Below are positions 55,269-64,000 of a DNA stretch of 64,000 nt, one piece after another. The position numbers and the translations under genes are program-made. Each line of letters starts with the position of its first letter. The stretch's first letter is position 1. Source of the DNA: Rhizobium sp. NFR07 (lineage in GTDB: Bacteria > Pseudomonadota > Alphaproteobacteria > Rhizobiales > Rhizobiaceae); NCBI RefSeq assembly GCF_900111905.1, contig NZ_FOKM01000008.1, forward strand, positions 1-64,000, given 5' to 3'. The notes beneath the pieces are model-generated. The model saw only the letters and a list, made by a program, of their open reading frames with translations. It did no database searches and was not told the origin of the DNA.

Positions 55269-56108
55269 TCACCGCGACAGCAGCGTGAGCGCGGTCATTT
55301 TGTCGAGCAGGCTGCGGGTGACACCGCCGAACAGCATCTCCCACCAGCGCGAATGGCCGTAGCCGCCCATCACCAGAAGATCGATGCTCTGGTCAACCAG
55401 ACGTTTTTCGATCGCCTGTGCTGGCGACGTGCCGCCGCTGTCCTGCGTCGTCAGTGTCACCGAAACCCCGTGGCGGGAGAGGGCTGCTGCAATCTCGGCT
55501 CCCGCAAGCTCCGGGCTCCGGTCGCCGCGCTCCGGCGGATCCACGACCAGAATTTCGACCGATGTCGCATTCTTGAGAAGCGGCAGTGAATCGAATGTCG
55601 CGCGGGCCGCTTCCCGTGAACCATTCCACGCAATCAGTACGCGTTCGATCGGCTTCAACTGCTTCAGCGTATAGGGCACGAGCAGCATCGGCCTGCCGCT
55701 CTCGAACAGGAAGCTCTCGAGATCCGCACGGTGATCGGTCTGGGTCGGATCGCTCTGTGTTGCGACGACGAGGTCGACGGCGCGCGCCGTTTCCTGCACC
55801 GAACTTGATGAATAGCCTGCCGCCAGCATGAAGCTGCGCCATTCCGAGGACAGGCCTTCCCGCGTCGTGCGCTGACGGAAGATCTGCTCGATCGCAGCGG
55901 TTTCCTTGTGGGCTGTGTCCTGAAGGATTTCGATTGCCGCGGGATCGGGGATCTCCATCGGTGCAATCAGCGGAATGGCGGCGAGCGTCTCGGCATGGAC
56001 GCCGATGAGATGCGCGGAGAACTGTTCGGCCAACGCGACGGCGAAATCGGTGATCTGAATTGCGTTGCGCTGGGTGTCGAGAACGGCAAGGACCGTCTTG
56101 TAGGACAT
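55269..56108 (-). CDS. Tandem universal stress protein
   Basis: 279 residues from ATG 56108 with GAGGAGATTTCC upstream. Two UspA domains: 1-140 (MSYKTVLAVLDTQRNAIQIT) and 150-279 (RVLIAWNGSREAARATFDSL, then VMGGYGHSRWWEMLFGGVTR), the second with the ATP-binding GxxG...G motif. Stress-response protein of the cytoplasm. Confidence 0.93.
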   Translation of the reverse strand: MSYKTVLAVLDTQRNAIQITDFAVALAEQFSAHLIGVHAETLAAIPLIAPMEIPDPAAIEILQDTAHKETAAIEQIFRQRTTREGLSSEWRSFMLAAGYSSSSVQETARAVDLVVATQSDPTQTDHRADLESFLFESGRPMLLVPYTLKQLKPIERVLIAWNGSREAARATFDSLPLLKNATSVEILVVDPPERGDRSPELAGAEIAAALSRHGVSVTLTTQDSGGTSPAQAIEKRLVDQSIDLLVMGGYGHSRWWEMLFGGVTRSLLDKMTALTLLSR

Positions 56109-56197
56109 GGAAATCTCCTCATCGGCTGGCTTCATTGCGAACCAGTATCGAAGATAAGGTGGTGCCGATTTGATGCCGGTCAACTACCGGCGGCACG

Positions 56198-56971
56198 TCA
56201 GGCGTCGGCTGTCGGATTGGGGGCGATCTTTGCTGCGTCGAGCGTGGTGATCATTGCCTCGACCGCCTCGGCCGCGGCATCGAGCGGCGCGGCATTGCGA
56301 GCGCGCACGACGATCTCCGTCGAAAATTTCTTGCCGTCAAAGCGCGGATAGGAGCCGATGCTCGTCTCCGGATGTGCCTTCTGGATGTCGGCGAGCAGGG
56401 TGCCGATATCTCCCTCGCCATAGGGGCAGGAGACTGAGCGCGACAACATTTGCGCGCCGCTGCGCAGGGTCGGCAGCGCGTTGTCGACCATGGCCTGGAA
56501 GACCTGCGGAACACCTGCCATGACATAGACATTGTCGACGATGAAACCCGGTGCCGTCGAGACGGGGTTTGCGATGTGGCGGGCACCTTCCGGCATCCGC
56601 GCCATCCGCTGGCGGGCAGGGGTGAATTCCATTTCGCGCCGCTTGTACATGTCGCCAAGCAGCGTCATGGCGGCCGGATCGTAGATGCAGGGCACGCCAA
56701 AGGCTTTTGAAACCGCATCCGCGGTGATGTCGTCATGGGTCGGGCCGATCCCGCCGGAGGTGAAGACGTAATCGTAGCGTGCCCGAAGCGCGTTGAGCGC
56801 CTCGACGATGGCGTCCTCCTCGTCGGGAACGATGCGCACCTCCTTGAGGTCGATGGCGGAGAGCGTCAGCATGTCGGCGAGGTGGCCTATATTCTTGTCC
56901 TTGGTGCGCCCCGAAAGAAGCTCGTCGCCGATGGCGAGCATGGCTGCGGTAACGATTGGGGATTCGGACAT
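56198..56971 (-). CDS. CinA/MoaB-like domain protein
   Basis: 257 residues. The molybdopterin-binding-like fold: AAMLAIGDELLSGRTKDKNI, YDYVFTSGGIGPTHDDITAD, RMPEGARHIANPVSTAPGF and YVMAGVPQVFQAMVDNALP. This is the N-terminal half of CinA without the nicotinamide-nucleotide amidase domain, annotated in many rhizobia as competence/damage-inducible protein A. Role unclear; possibly a nucleotide-processing enzyme. Confidence 0.9.
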   Translation of the reverse strand: MSESPIVTAAMLAIGDELLSGRTKDKNIGHLADMLTLSAIDLKEVRIVPDEEDAIVEALNALRARYDYVFTSGGIGPTHDDITADAVSKAFGVPCIYDPAAMTLLGDMYKRREMEFTPARQRMARMPEGARHIANPVSTAPGFIVDNVYVMAGVPQVFQAMVDNALPTLRSGAQMLSRSVSCPYGEGDIGTLLADIQKAHPETSIGSYPRFDGKKFSTEIVVRARNAAPLDAAAEAVEAMITTLDAAKIAPNPTADA

Positions 56972-57207
56972 GGCGGGCCTCCTGACAGGTAATCCGTCCT
57001 ACGCCTGAAAAGTGGAGGCAGGAAGAGGCAATCTTTCCTTCCGCCGAAGCGCCCTATCTAGATCGTTGTATTTTCGTGACCGTCGACGGCTGACTGTCGT
57101 CGAAATGCGAACAGTGCGTTGATCGGTCGGGCGGCTGTGCCTCGGCGGATCAGGTTGATACATCTGGTTGCGGATTTGACTGCCCTGATATCAAACGGAG
57201 AAACCTC

Positions 57208-57807
57208 ATGGCTAAGGTTCTGGTTCTTTATTATTCCGCTTACGGTCACATCGAGAAGATGGCCTATGCGGTCGCGGAAGGTGCAAAGTCCGCCGGCGCG
57301 GACGTGACCGTCAAGCGCGTGCCGGAACTCGTTCCGGAAGACGTTGCCAAGGCGTCTCATTTCAAGCTCGACCAGGAAGCGCCGATCGCAACCCCGGACG
57401 AACTCGACCAGTATGATGCGATCATCGTCGGCTCCGGTACCCGCTTCGGTACGGTGACCTCGCAGATGCGCAATTTCTGGGATCAGACCGGCGGCCTCTG
57501 GGCAGGCGGCAAGCTGGTCGGCAAGCTCGGTTCTGTCTTCACGTCGTCGGCGACCCAGCACGGTGGCCAAGAGACGACCATCCTTGGTTTCATCCCGACC
57601 CTCCTGCATCACGGCATGGCCGTAGCAGGCCTTCCCTACGCCTTCCAGGGTCAGATGGGTGTTGAGGAAGTAAAGGGCGGCTCACCCTACGGCGCATCCA
57701 CCATCACCGGCGGCGACGGCTCGCGCCAGCCTTCGGAAATCGAGCTGGAAGCGGCGAAATATCAGGGCGCCCATGTTGCGAAGCTGGCCGCCAAGCTGTC
57801 GGCCTGA
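57208..57807 (+). CDS. wrbA: NAD(P)H:quinone oxidoreductase WrbA
   Basis: FMN-dependent two-electron quinone reductase. 199 residues: [20 protein letters not shown], the FMN-binding start; [53 protein letters not shown]. Length and motifs are all standard for WrbA. A bidirectional terminator follows. Confidence 0.96.
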   Translation: MAKVLVLYYSAYGHIEKMAYAVAEGAKSAGADVTVKRVPELVPEDVAKASHFKLDQEAPIATPDELDQYDAIIVGSGTRFGTVTSQMRNFWDQTGGLWAGGKLVGKLGSVFTSSATQHGGQETTILGFIPTLLHHGMAVAGLPYAFQGQMGVEEVKGGSPYGASTITGGDGSRQPSEIELEAAKYQGAHVAKLAAKLSA

Positions 57808-57835
57808 TCCGCATCCGTTTTTTGCGGCATAGAAG

Positions 57836-57862
57836 AAGGGGAGCAGCTTGGCTGCTCCCCTT
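57836..57862. terminator. Bidirectional terminator between wrbA and the small secreted protein gene
   Basis: Perfect 12-bp stem AAGGGGAGCAGC / GCTGCTCCCCTT with a 3-nt loop; T-rich flank on the minus strand (CTTCTTCTAT). Confidence 0.78.
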
Positions 57863-57894
57863 CCTGCATCGGGCAGTCCGAAGAATGCCTAATT

Positions 57895-58200
57895 CTAGCG
57901 CGGGTTACACGACTGTACGACAGGTGCCTGCAATTCCGTGGGCAGCGTCGCCGGATTTCCGCCATTCGGCGGCGTGCAGTTGGAGTTGTTGCTGATGGAG
58001 CCGGTCGTGGTCGTATCCACGGCCATGCCGCTCGACGCCCCATACTCCATCGTGGTCGAATCATAGGTCGTGGTTGGAGCCATCATCCCATCCGAGGCGC
58101 CTGGAGTGCCTGCAGGAGTGTTTGAGTCATAGGTCTGCGCCAGCGCGCCGCCGGCTGCCATCATGACCGAAAGGGTAGTTGCTGCAATAAGCGTCTTCAT
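57895..58200 (-). CDS. Small secreted Thr/Asn/Gly-rich protein
   Basis: 101 residues from ATG 58200 (GGGAG upstream); the open frame further upstream crosses the tRNA gene and is not coding. Signal peptide MKTLIAATTLSVMMAAGGAL; mature part has TYDSNTPAGTPGASDGMMAP, TTTYDSTTMEYG and ends PVVQSCNPR, with two cysteines. Low complexity; no family recognised. Probably periplasmic or surface-exposed. Confidence 0.75.
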   Translation of the reverse strand: MKTLIAATTLSVMMAAGGALAQTYDSNTPAGTPGASDGMMAPTTTYDSTTMEYGASSGMAVDTTTTGSISNNSNCTPPNGGNPATLPTELQAPVVQSCNPR

Positions 58201-58371
58201 CGAATTTCTCCCATTTGTTACGGGAGGGGAACAGACGCTCGCATGCCTTTGTTCCGAAAAAGAATTGAACAAAATTTGTGCCGCCAATCGAGGAACAAAA
58301 TCGCCGCAATGGAGATAGGTATCGGATGGGCTGCGTAAGGGGAGATCGATCGAGCCACGACGCATGGAGCA

Positions 58372-58456
58372 TGGTGCGGACGGCGGGGATCGAACCCGCA
58401 TGACCGAAGTCGAGGGATTTTAAGTCCCTTGCGTCTACCAGTTTCGCCACGTCCGC
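58372..58456 (-). tRNA. tRNA-Leu (anticodon UAA)
   Basis: 85 nt including an encoded CCA end. Acceptor stem GCGGACG / CGTCCGC with discriminator A; anticodon stem AGGGA / TCCCT around CTTAAAA, giving UAA; a long variable arm (type II) typical of leucine; TGGTTCGATCC-type T arm (GGTTCGATC). Confidence 0.96.
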
Positions 58457-58608
58457 CTCATGGGCTTTCTCGACGGCTCGGGAACAAAAAGCAAGCCTTC
58501 GTCCGGTCTAAAAAGAATGAATTTGCGGCAGCGCATCTTCCAAGCCGTATGTTGAAGGCGTCCGCGATCAGCCTATTTCCTGCCCCATCGACAACGAGGT
58601 AGGTTCCC

Positions 58609-59508
58609 ATGTTCAAGCGCATATTGTTCTTTCTGATGGCCGTGATGGCAGGGGCTGACGCCCGTGCCGAGGGGACGGTCAAGGAAGGGCAGTTCATGTC
58701 GAGCCAGATCCTCAGAAAGAATGTCGAGTTCACCGTCTACCTGCCGCCCGGTTATGGCCGCGACGAGCGGAAATATCCGGTCATCTATCTGATGCATGGG
58801 GGCGAGGGCGGAAAGAACCACGACTGGTATCGTTATGGCGGCGCCGATCGCGTCTTCGACCGCCTGATCGAGGCGGGCGAGATGCCGCCCTTCATCGCCG
58901 TGACGCCGGAGGGGCGGCGCGACGAGGAGGACAGGTTCAACACCTATTACATGAACGATGCGGACGGGCAGTATCGCTGGCAGGACATGTTCGTCCGGGA
59001 GCTTGTGCCCCATATTGAAAAGACCTTTCCCGTCATCCCGGGTAAACGGTCGCGTGCCGTTCTCGGCCTTTCCATGGGAGGTTATGCCGCCGTCGCCTAT
59101 TCGATGAAATATCCGGACATGTTTGCCGGTGCCGCGGCGCTGAGCGCGGCCTTCCGCACCGACCAGCAGGTCATCGACATGGATCAGGCGGGCTACGAGC
59201 GCCGCTACGGCAAGGCCTGGGGACCGGGCCTGACCGGCCGCGGCCGTCTGAATGAGGCCTACTACGCCAACAGCGTGCTCGACCTTGTCGACAAGGTTTC
59301 GCCGGAGGCCATCGCCAAGACCGATCTCTATATCGACTGTGGTTCCTATGACGACTTCTTCGTCGGCAATGCCGAGTTGCACCTGAAGCTGACCAGGCGC
59401 GGCATAGAACATCGGTTCATGGCACGCGAAGGTGGCCACGACTGGCCCTATTGGCGGTCGGGGCTGGAGGGGGCAACGCTCTTCATCGGCAAGGTCTTCC
59501 GCCAGTAG
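58609..59508 (+). CDS. Secreted esterase (esterase D-like)
   Basis: 299 residues. Signal peptide FKRILFFLMAVMAGADARAE, then the Esterase_D fold: PGYGRDERKYPVIYLMHGGE, nucleophile elbow VLGLSMGGYAAVAYSMKYP (Ser about residue 152), IDCGSYDDFFVGN with a candidate Asp, and REGGHDWPYW with the catalytic His. Probably periplasmic esterase; substrate unknown. Confidence 0.9.
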   Translation: MFKRILFFLMAVMAGADARAEGTVKEGQFMSSQILRKNVEFTVYLPPGYGRDERKYPVIYLMHGGEGGKNHDWYRYGGADRVFDRLIEAGEMPPFIAVTPEGRRDEEDRFNTYYMNDADGQYRWQDMFVRELVPHIEKTFPVIPGKRSRAVLGLSMGGYAAVAYSMKYPDMFAGAAALSAAFRTDQQVIDMDQAGYERRYGKAWGPGLTGRGRLNEAYYANSVLDLVDKVSPEAIAKTDLYIDCGSYDDFFVGNAELHLKLTRRGIEHRFMAREGGHDWPYWRSGLEGATLFIGKVFRQ

Positions 59509-59621
59509 CCGGATCGATGGACTGTCCCGTGCCGCTGCCGAACCGTTTTGGCGATAATTGACTTGGTGTCCGTGTCGCGCCTGTGGCATAGCGGGGCAAC
59601 TTTTACGATGCAGGATTGCCT

Positions 59622-60875
59622 ATGCTGACGAGAACGGGTGTGGAGGACGCCATGGCGGCGGTCCGGACGATTTTTCCGGAAACGCCGCTGCAGTTGAACG
59701 AGCATCTGAGCCGCAAATACGGCGCGGAGATCTGGTTGAAGCGCGAGGATCTGTCGCCGGTCCGCTCCTACAAGATCCGCGGTGCATTCAATTTCCTGCG
59801 CAAGGCGATCTCTGCCGGCGACAAGGACAAGACCTTTGTCTGTGCGTCTGCTGGCAATCACGCGCAGGGCTTCGCCTTCGTCTGCCGGCATTTCGGGGTC
59901 AAGGGCGTGGTCTTCATGCCGGTGACGACACCGCAGCAGAAGATCGACAAGACGCGCACCTTCGGCGGCGAGTTCATCACGATCAAGCTGGTCGGCGACA
60001 TTTTCGACCAGTGCTACGCCGCTGCCCGCGCCTATGTCGAGGAGACCGGCGGCAGCATGGTGCCGCCCTTCGATGATGGCGATATCATCGAAGGACAGGC
60101 AACGGTCGCGGCCGAAATCAGCGCGCAGCTGCCCGATGGAACCCAACCGGATCTCGTCATTCTGCCGGTCGGAGGCGGTGGTCTCGCATCCGGCATCACC
60201 GGCTATTTCAGCGACGTTCTCGCTGCCGGCAGTTTCGTCTTCACCGAGCCGACCGGCGCGCCGAGCCTAAAGCGCAGCCTCGAGGCGGGTGAGGTGATCG
60301 CGCTGCCGAAGGTGGATAATTTCGTCGACGGCGCCGCTGTCGCACGTATCGGCGATCTCAATTTCGCAGCGCTGAAGGATTTCTCGCCGGAGCAGGTGAT
60401 GCTGGTGCCGGAAAACGCCATCTGCGTCACGATGACGGACATGCTGAATGTCGAAGGCGTGGTGCTGGAGCCGGCGGGTGCATTGTCGATCACCGCGCTC
60501 AACCTGCTGCCCGCCGAGAAGATTGCGGGCAAGACGGTGGTTTGCGTCGTGTCAGGCGGCAATTTCGACTTCGAGCGGCTGCCCGACGTGAAGGAGCGGG
60601 CGATGCGTTATGCCGGACTGAAGAAATACTTCATCCTGCGCTTGCCGCAGCGTCCGGGCGCCCTGCGTGATTTCCTTAATCTGCTCGGCCCGGACGATGA
60701 CATCGCCCGCTTCGAATACCTGAAGAAGTCGGCGCGCAATTTCGGCTCGATCCTGATCGGCATCGAAACCGTCGCACCGGAGAATTTTTCCGGCCTGCAT
60801 GAGCGTTTCGAGGCGGCGGGCTTGGGCTACGAGGACATTACCGAAAACGAGATCCTGGCGAACCTGATCATCTGA
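59622..60875 (+). CDS. ilvA: Threonine ammonia-lyase (threonine dehydratase)
   Basis: First step of isoleucine synthesis: threonine to 2-oxobutanoate. 417 residues from ATG 59622; a TTG two codons earlier is possible. VRSYKIRGAFNFLRKA has the PLP lysine; SAGNHAQGFAF and VGGGGLASGI bind the cofactor; the C-terminal ACT-like domain (about 330-417; FILRLPQRPGALRDFLNLLG) is the isoleucine-feedback site. Same pathway as ilvD elsewhere in the window. Confidence 0.96.
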   Translation: MLTRTGVEDAMAAVRTIFPETPLQLNEHLSRKYGAEIWLKREDLSPVRSYKIRGAFNFLRKAISAGDKDKTFVCASAGNHAQGFAFVCRHFGVKGVVFMPVTTPQQKIDKTRTFGGEFITIKLVGDIFDQCYAAARAYVEETGGSMVPPFDDGDIIEGQATVAAEISAQLPDGTQPDLVILPVGGGGLASGITGYFSDVLAAGSFVFTEPTGAPSLKRSLEAGEVIALPKVDNFVDGAAVARIGDLNFAALKDFSPEQVMLVPENAICVTMTDMLNVEGVVLEPAGALSITALNLLPAEKIAGKTVVCVVSGGNFDFERLPDVKERAMRYAGLKKYFILRLPQRPGALRDFLNLLGPDDDIARFEYLKKSARNFGSILIGIETVAPENFSGLHERFEAAGLGYEDITENEILANLII

Positions 60876-60912
60876 CCGGGTCGCCGCCGGGGGACAAACC
60901 CGGTCATGTTTC

Positions 60913-60936
60913 AAGCCGGCGCTTCCGGCTTCTTTT
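60913..60936 (+). terminator. Terminator of ilvA
   Basis: 7-bp stem AAGCCGG / CCGGCTT with a CGCTT loop followed by CTTTT. Confidence 0.8.
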
Positions 60937-60958
60937 CCAATATGCTAGGCAGATTTCC

Positions 60959-61279
60959 ATGGCTTCGATTTTTTCATCCCTGTTTTCGCTTTTCTCCGGC
61001 AACGGACAGCCGGCCAAGGCCGCGCGCGAAGCCGAGCCCGTGCCCTACAACGACTGCCTGATCTTTCCGGCGCCGATCGCCGAGGGCAGCCAGTTTCGCC
61101 TTGCAGGGCGGATCGAAAAGAACGTGAACGGCGAGACCCTGGTCCGGACATTCGTGCGCGCCGACATGTTCTCGTCGATCGACGATGCCGTGACCTTTAC
61201 CGTGCGCAAAGCAGAGCAGATCATCGACCAGAACGGCGCGGCGCTGTTCTCCGATGGCGTGAAGTCGCGCACCGCGTGA
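60959..61279 (+). CDS. HlyU family protein
   Basis: 106 residues. The family core is YNDCLIFPAPIAEGSQFRLA and GETLVRTFVRADMFSSIDDA, with a C-terminal KAEQIIDQNGAALF. HlyU proteins were first named as a transcriptional activator of hemolysin in Vibrio, but the rhizobial group lacks a clear HTH and its role is not known. Independent transcription, since a terminator lies upstream. Confidence 0.88.
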   Translation: MASIFSSLFSLFSGNGQPAKAAREAEPVPYNDCLIFPAPIAEGSQFRLAGRIEKNVNGETLVRTFVRADMFSSIDDAVTFTVRKAEQIIDQNGAALFSDGVKSRTA

Positions 61280-61376
61280 ACGGCAAACCGGCCTAAGTTC
61301 CGACACTCACTCAATTTTAAGGCCTTCGATTTAGGCTGGCTGGGCATTTGTCAATTTTTCCCAGCGGTCTGTATCG

Positions 61377-64000
61377 ATGAGATCACAGCGGCTATATTTT
61401 AAGCGCGTTGTCTTTATTCTTCTGGCAGTCATGTTTCTGCCGAATGCTGCCCTTGCTGAAGGTGGCGCACCAGCCCCGTCGGGTATCGACGTCGCGTGGG
61501 TTCTCGTTGCCGCGGCCCTGGTGATGCTGATGCAGGTCGGTTTCCTGCTTCTTGAAGCCGGCATGGTACGGTCCAAGAACTCCAAAAAGGCCGCGCAGAA
61601 AAACCTCCTGGACTTCGTCTTCGGCGTCGTCATGTTCGCCGCAGTCGGTTTCATGCTCGCCTTCGGTCAATCCGGCGGATTGCCGTTTGGTGCCGATAAG
61701 TCTTTCTATTTTCTCGATGATCTGAACGCTTGGCAGGTCGCATTTTTCGTCATCCAGGTCATGTTCTGCGGCATCGCGGCGACCATCGTGTCGGGCGCGG
61801 TCGCCGAGCGGATGAAACTGTCCGCCTACGTTTTCGTGACGCTCATGATGTCGGGCCTGATCTATCCCGTTTTCACCCATTGGGCCTGGGGTGATGCGCT
61901 GTCGCCGAGCAGCACGGCGTTCCTCGCCAATCTCGATTTTATCGACTTCGCCGGCTCGACCGTCGTTCATGCCACCGGTGGTTGGGCAGCCCTTGCGGCC
62001 TGCCTCGTGCTGGGGCCGCGGATCGGTCGCTTCCGCGCCGACGGATCGCCGGTAAGGATCGCGGGACACAGTCCTGTCCTGTCCACGACGGGGGCTTTGC
62101 TTCTGTTCATCGGCTGGATCGGCTTCAATGGCGGCTCGGCACTGGCCGTCAACGACAGCCTGGCCGTCATCATCGTCAACACCTTGCTTGCCGGGAGCAT
62201 GGGCGCCTGCGTCGGATATGTCGTCGGCTTCTACCAGGATCGCGTCATATTGCCGGAGAAATCCAATGCAGGCATGCTTGGTGGGCTGGTGGCGGTAACG
62301 GCCGGGTGCCAGCTGCTGGATCCGGCGGGCGCGCTGCTGATCGGCGCGATCGGCGGCTCGGTCGCCATCTTCGGCAATGCCTTGGTCGAGCGTAAGCTGA
62401 AGGTGGATGATGCGGTGGGTGCGATTGGCATTCACGCCTTTGCCGGGGTCGCCGGCACCTTGCTGGTCGCGCTTCTGGTGCCTGTCGACCGGCTTCCGGC
62501 CGGTGGCAGGCTTGCGCAATTATGGATACAGGCGGTCGGTATCGGCATCAATTTCTACTGGGCCTTCGGTGCAAGTTATCTCCTTCTCCGATTTCTCGAC
62601 CGGTTCTTCGTGCTGCGGGTCAGTGCGAGGGATGAAGAGGACGGACTGAACATTGCCGAACACGCCACGCGACTGGGCGTTGGCCACGTGGAGGATGCGC
62701 TGGCCGACCTTCTGGCCGGCAAGGCGGATCTCGCCAGGCGCCTGCCTGTGATCAGGGGCGATGAGGCGGAGCGCCTGACCGGCCTGTTCAACGATTTGAT
62801 GGATAAGGCACAGGCAGAGGAGCGCAGTCGCGAACAGAACCTGCAGGCGACACACGAGTACGACCAGGCGGAGCGCGTAGCGGCCCTTGCCAGCGCCACC
62901 TTCGAGGCAATCCTGATCCATCGCGACGGCGTAGTGCTCGACGGTAACGAGGAACTGGCAAAACTCGTCGGCCGGCCCCTTTCCGATCTCATAGGGCGGC
63001 AGATCTTCGAGTTCCTCGTGGATGGCGAAACGATCCAGGTTTCGGAGATCATCAAGCTCAATGATGACCGCAGCCACGAGATTTTCATACGCACTCCCGA
63101 CGATGGCCAGATACCCGTTGCTGCACGAGGCCGGGACATCACCTTCCGGGGAGAAAATGCGCGCGTCGGCTGCTTTGTCGATCTGCGCGAACGCAAGGAG
63201 GCCGAAAAGCGGATCCGCTATCTGGCGCAGCATGATCCGCTGACCGGATTGCCGAATCGCGTCCTGTTTACCGAGAATCTCGCCGCGCTGATGCAGGAAG
63301 GTGGAGCCGGGCGCCGTTGTGGCATCGTCAAGCTGGATCTCGACCGCTTCAAGGACATCAATGACATCCATGGCCATCAGGCAGGCGATGAAGTGATCCG
63401 TATGGTGGCGACGAGGCTTCAAACGACCGCCGGATCTCGACATATCGTCACCCGTCTCGGCGGCGACGAATTCGCCGTCATCCTTGATGCTCTCTCCTCG
63501 GAGGAGGAACTGGAGGCGTTCGGAAACCGTGTACTGGTCGCCATGGCTGCGCCGGTCGATATAGGCGGCGGAGAAGAGGTGAGCGTCACGGTCAGCATGG
63601 GAGGGGCTCTTTGGCCCGCTCACGCAGTCGACATGGATGCGCTGATCGGATGCGCCGATGTCGCGCTTTCGGACGCCAAGAATTCCGGCCGGAACGCGTT
63701 CAGGACCTTTCTCGCCGGCATGAATGATCTGATCGAGAAGAGGCGCGCCCTGGAGGCGGATCTCGAGCAGGCCCTGCATCAGGGGCAATTCGAAATCTAC
63801 CTGCAGCCACGGGTGAAGGTGGAGGATGTCAGCATCGTCGGCTACGAGGCCTTGCTGCGCTGGAATCATCCGCAGCGGGGCATGATCAGCCCGGCGGATT
63901 TCATCCCGGTCGCCGAGGCTTCCGGCAAGATCATCCGGCTTGGTCAATGGGTTCTGGCGGAAGCCTGCCAGCTGCTCGGCCAGGTCGAAGGACATATCAG
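61377..64000 (+). CDS. Ammonium-transporter-like protein fused to PAS, GGDEF and EAL domains (3' end outside window)
   Basis: 874 codons present. Signal-like N terminus (cut after residue 27), then an Amt/Rh domain at about 37-412 with the two pore histidines (VVHATGGW and IHAFAGV), FCGIAATIVSGAVAERMK near the Phe gate, and IGWIGFNGGS. A helical signalling linker follows (413-505), a PAS-like domain (about 505-610), GGDEF at about 612-785 with intact GGDEF motif (695-699), and EAL from about 785, motif YEALLRW (E824). The RxxD inhibitory site is absent. Predicted ammonium-sensing cyclic-di-GMP enzyme. Confidence 0.93.
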   Translation, partial: MRSQRLYFKRVVFILLAVMFLPNAALAEGGAPAPSGIDVAWVLVAAALVMLMQVGFLLLEAGMVRSKNSKKAAQKNLLDFVFGVVMFAAVGFMLAFGQSGGLPFGADKSFYFLDDLNAWQVAFFVIQVMFCGIAATIVSGAVAERMKLSAYVFVTLMMSGLIYPVFTHWAWGDALSPSSTAFLANLDFIDFAGSTVVHATGGWAALAACLVLGPRIGRFRADGSPVRIAGHSPVLSTTGALLLFIGWIGFNGGSALAVNDSLAVIIVNTLLAGSMGACVGYVVGFYQDRVILPEKSNAGMLGGLVAVTAGCQLLDPAGALLIGAIGGSVAIFGNALVERKLKVDDAVGAIGIHAFAGVAGTLLVALLVPVDRLPAGGRLAQLWIQAVGIGINFYWAFGASYLLLRFLDRFFVLRVSARDEEDGLNIAEHATRLGVGHVEDALADLLAGKADLARRLPVIRGDEAERLTGLFNDLMDKAQAEERSREQNLQATHEYDQAERVAALASATFEAILIHRDGVVLDGNEELAKLVGRPLSDLIGRQIFEFLVDGETIQVSEIIKLNDDRSHEIFIRTPDDGQIPVAARGRDITFRGENARVGCFVDLRERKEAEKRIRYLAQHDPLTGLPNRVLFTENLAALMQEGGAGRRCGIVKLDLDRFKDINDIHGHQAGDEVIRMVATRLQTTAGSRHIVTRLGGDEFAVILDALSSEEELEAFGNRVLVAMAAPVDIGGGEEVSVTVSMGGALWPAHAVDMDALIGCADVALSDAKNSGRNAFRTFLAGMNDLIEKRRALEADLEQALHQGQFEIYLQPRVKVEDVSIVGYEALLRWNHPQRGMISPADFIPVAEASGKIIRLGQWVLAEACQLLGQVEGHI

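Noticed and set aside
61392..63995. Two long minus-strand frames (375 and 491 codons) opposite the Amt fusion
   Set aside because: The plus-strand frame gives continuous Amt, GGDEF and EAL motifs; the minus-strand translations are basic or acidic low-complexity sequence.

Overview
The window is a chromosomal segment of an alphaproteobacterium, most likely a member of the Rhizobiaceae (Rhizobium/Agrobacterium/Ensifer group). Evidence: the order tuf, S10-spc operons, secY-adk, rpsM-rpsK-rpoA-rplQ with no rpsD in the alpha operon; a short adenylate kinase between secY and rpsM; a B12-dependent NrdJ; high-GC codon use; and several palindromic intergenic repeats of the kind known from rhizobia. 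No phage, plasmid, IS element or CRISPR array is visible.

1-15.3 kb: the end of tuf (EF-Tu), then a contiguous plus-strand ribosomal cluster (rpsJ to rplO), secY, adk and the alpha operon ending at rplQ with a strong terminator. Hairpins in the rpsJ leader and between rpsQ/rplN, rplR/rpsE and rplO/secY suggest internal control points.

15.3-26.8 kb: mixed metabolic and accessory genes. These are two small membrane-protein families (DUF2809, DUF817), a DUF1801 pair, a GAF/Fis regulator with an aldehyde dehydrogenase and DUF779 protein, the periplasmic methionine sulfoxide reductase MsrPQ, a DUF4112 protein, ilvD, a DUF433 antitoxin with what looks like a truncated toxin, a LprI-like secreted protein and a YkvA-like protein.

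26.8-39.1 kb: a DegP/DegQ-type protease overlapping rarA, a DUF1883 protein, a ketopantoate reductase-like enzyme, an acyltransferase, an Omp25/31-type outer-membrane protein, a long repeat-bearing gap, a DUF882 peptidase-like protein, a membrane protein with a histone-H1-like tail, a CsbD protein, a DUF1206 protein and a DUF900 lipoprotein hydrolase.

39.1-46.5 kb: a possible cysteine/persulfide module (class V aminotransferase and persulfide-dioxygenase-like hydrolase, divergent from an Lrp-type regulator across a palindromic site), a LysR / L,D-transpeptidase / SnoaL / RidA group, then an AT-richer patch with an antitoxin-like HTH gene and two coupled genes that I cannot assign.

46.5-64 kb: nrdJ with NrdR-like boxes upstream, gpt, three acetyltransferase genes, a serine hydrolase, a universal stress protein, a CinA/MoaB-like protein, wrbA, a small secreted protein, tRNA-Leu(UAA), an esterase, ilvA and a HlyU-family protein. 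The window ends inside a very unusual gene: an ammonium-transporter-like (Amt) membrane domain fused to PAS, GGDEF and EAL domains, i.e. a predicted ammonium-responsive cyclic-di-GMP enzyme. This gene and the unassigned two-gene cassette at 45.6-46.5 kb are the items most worth following up.
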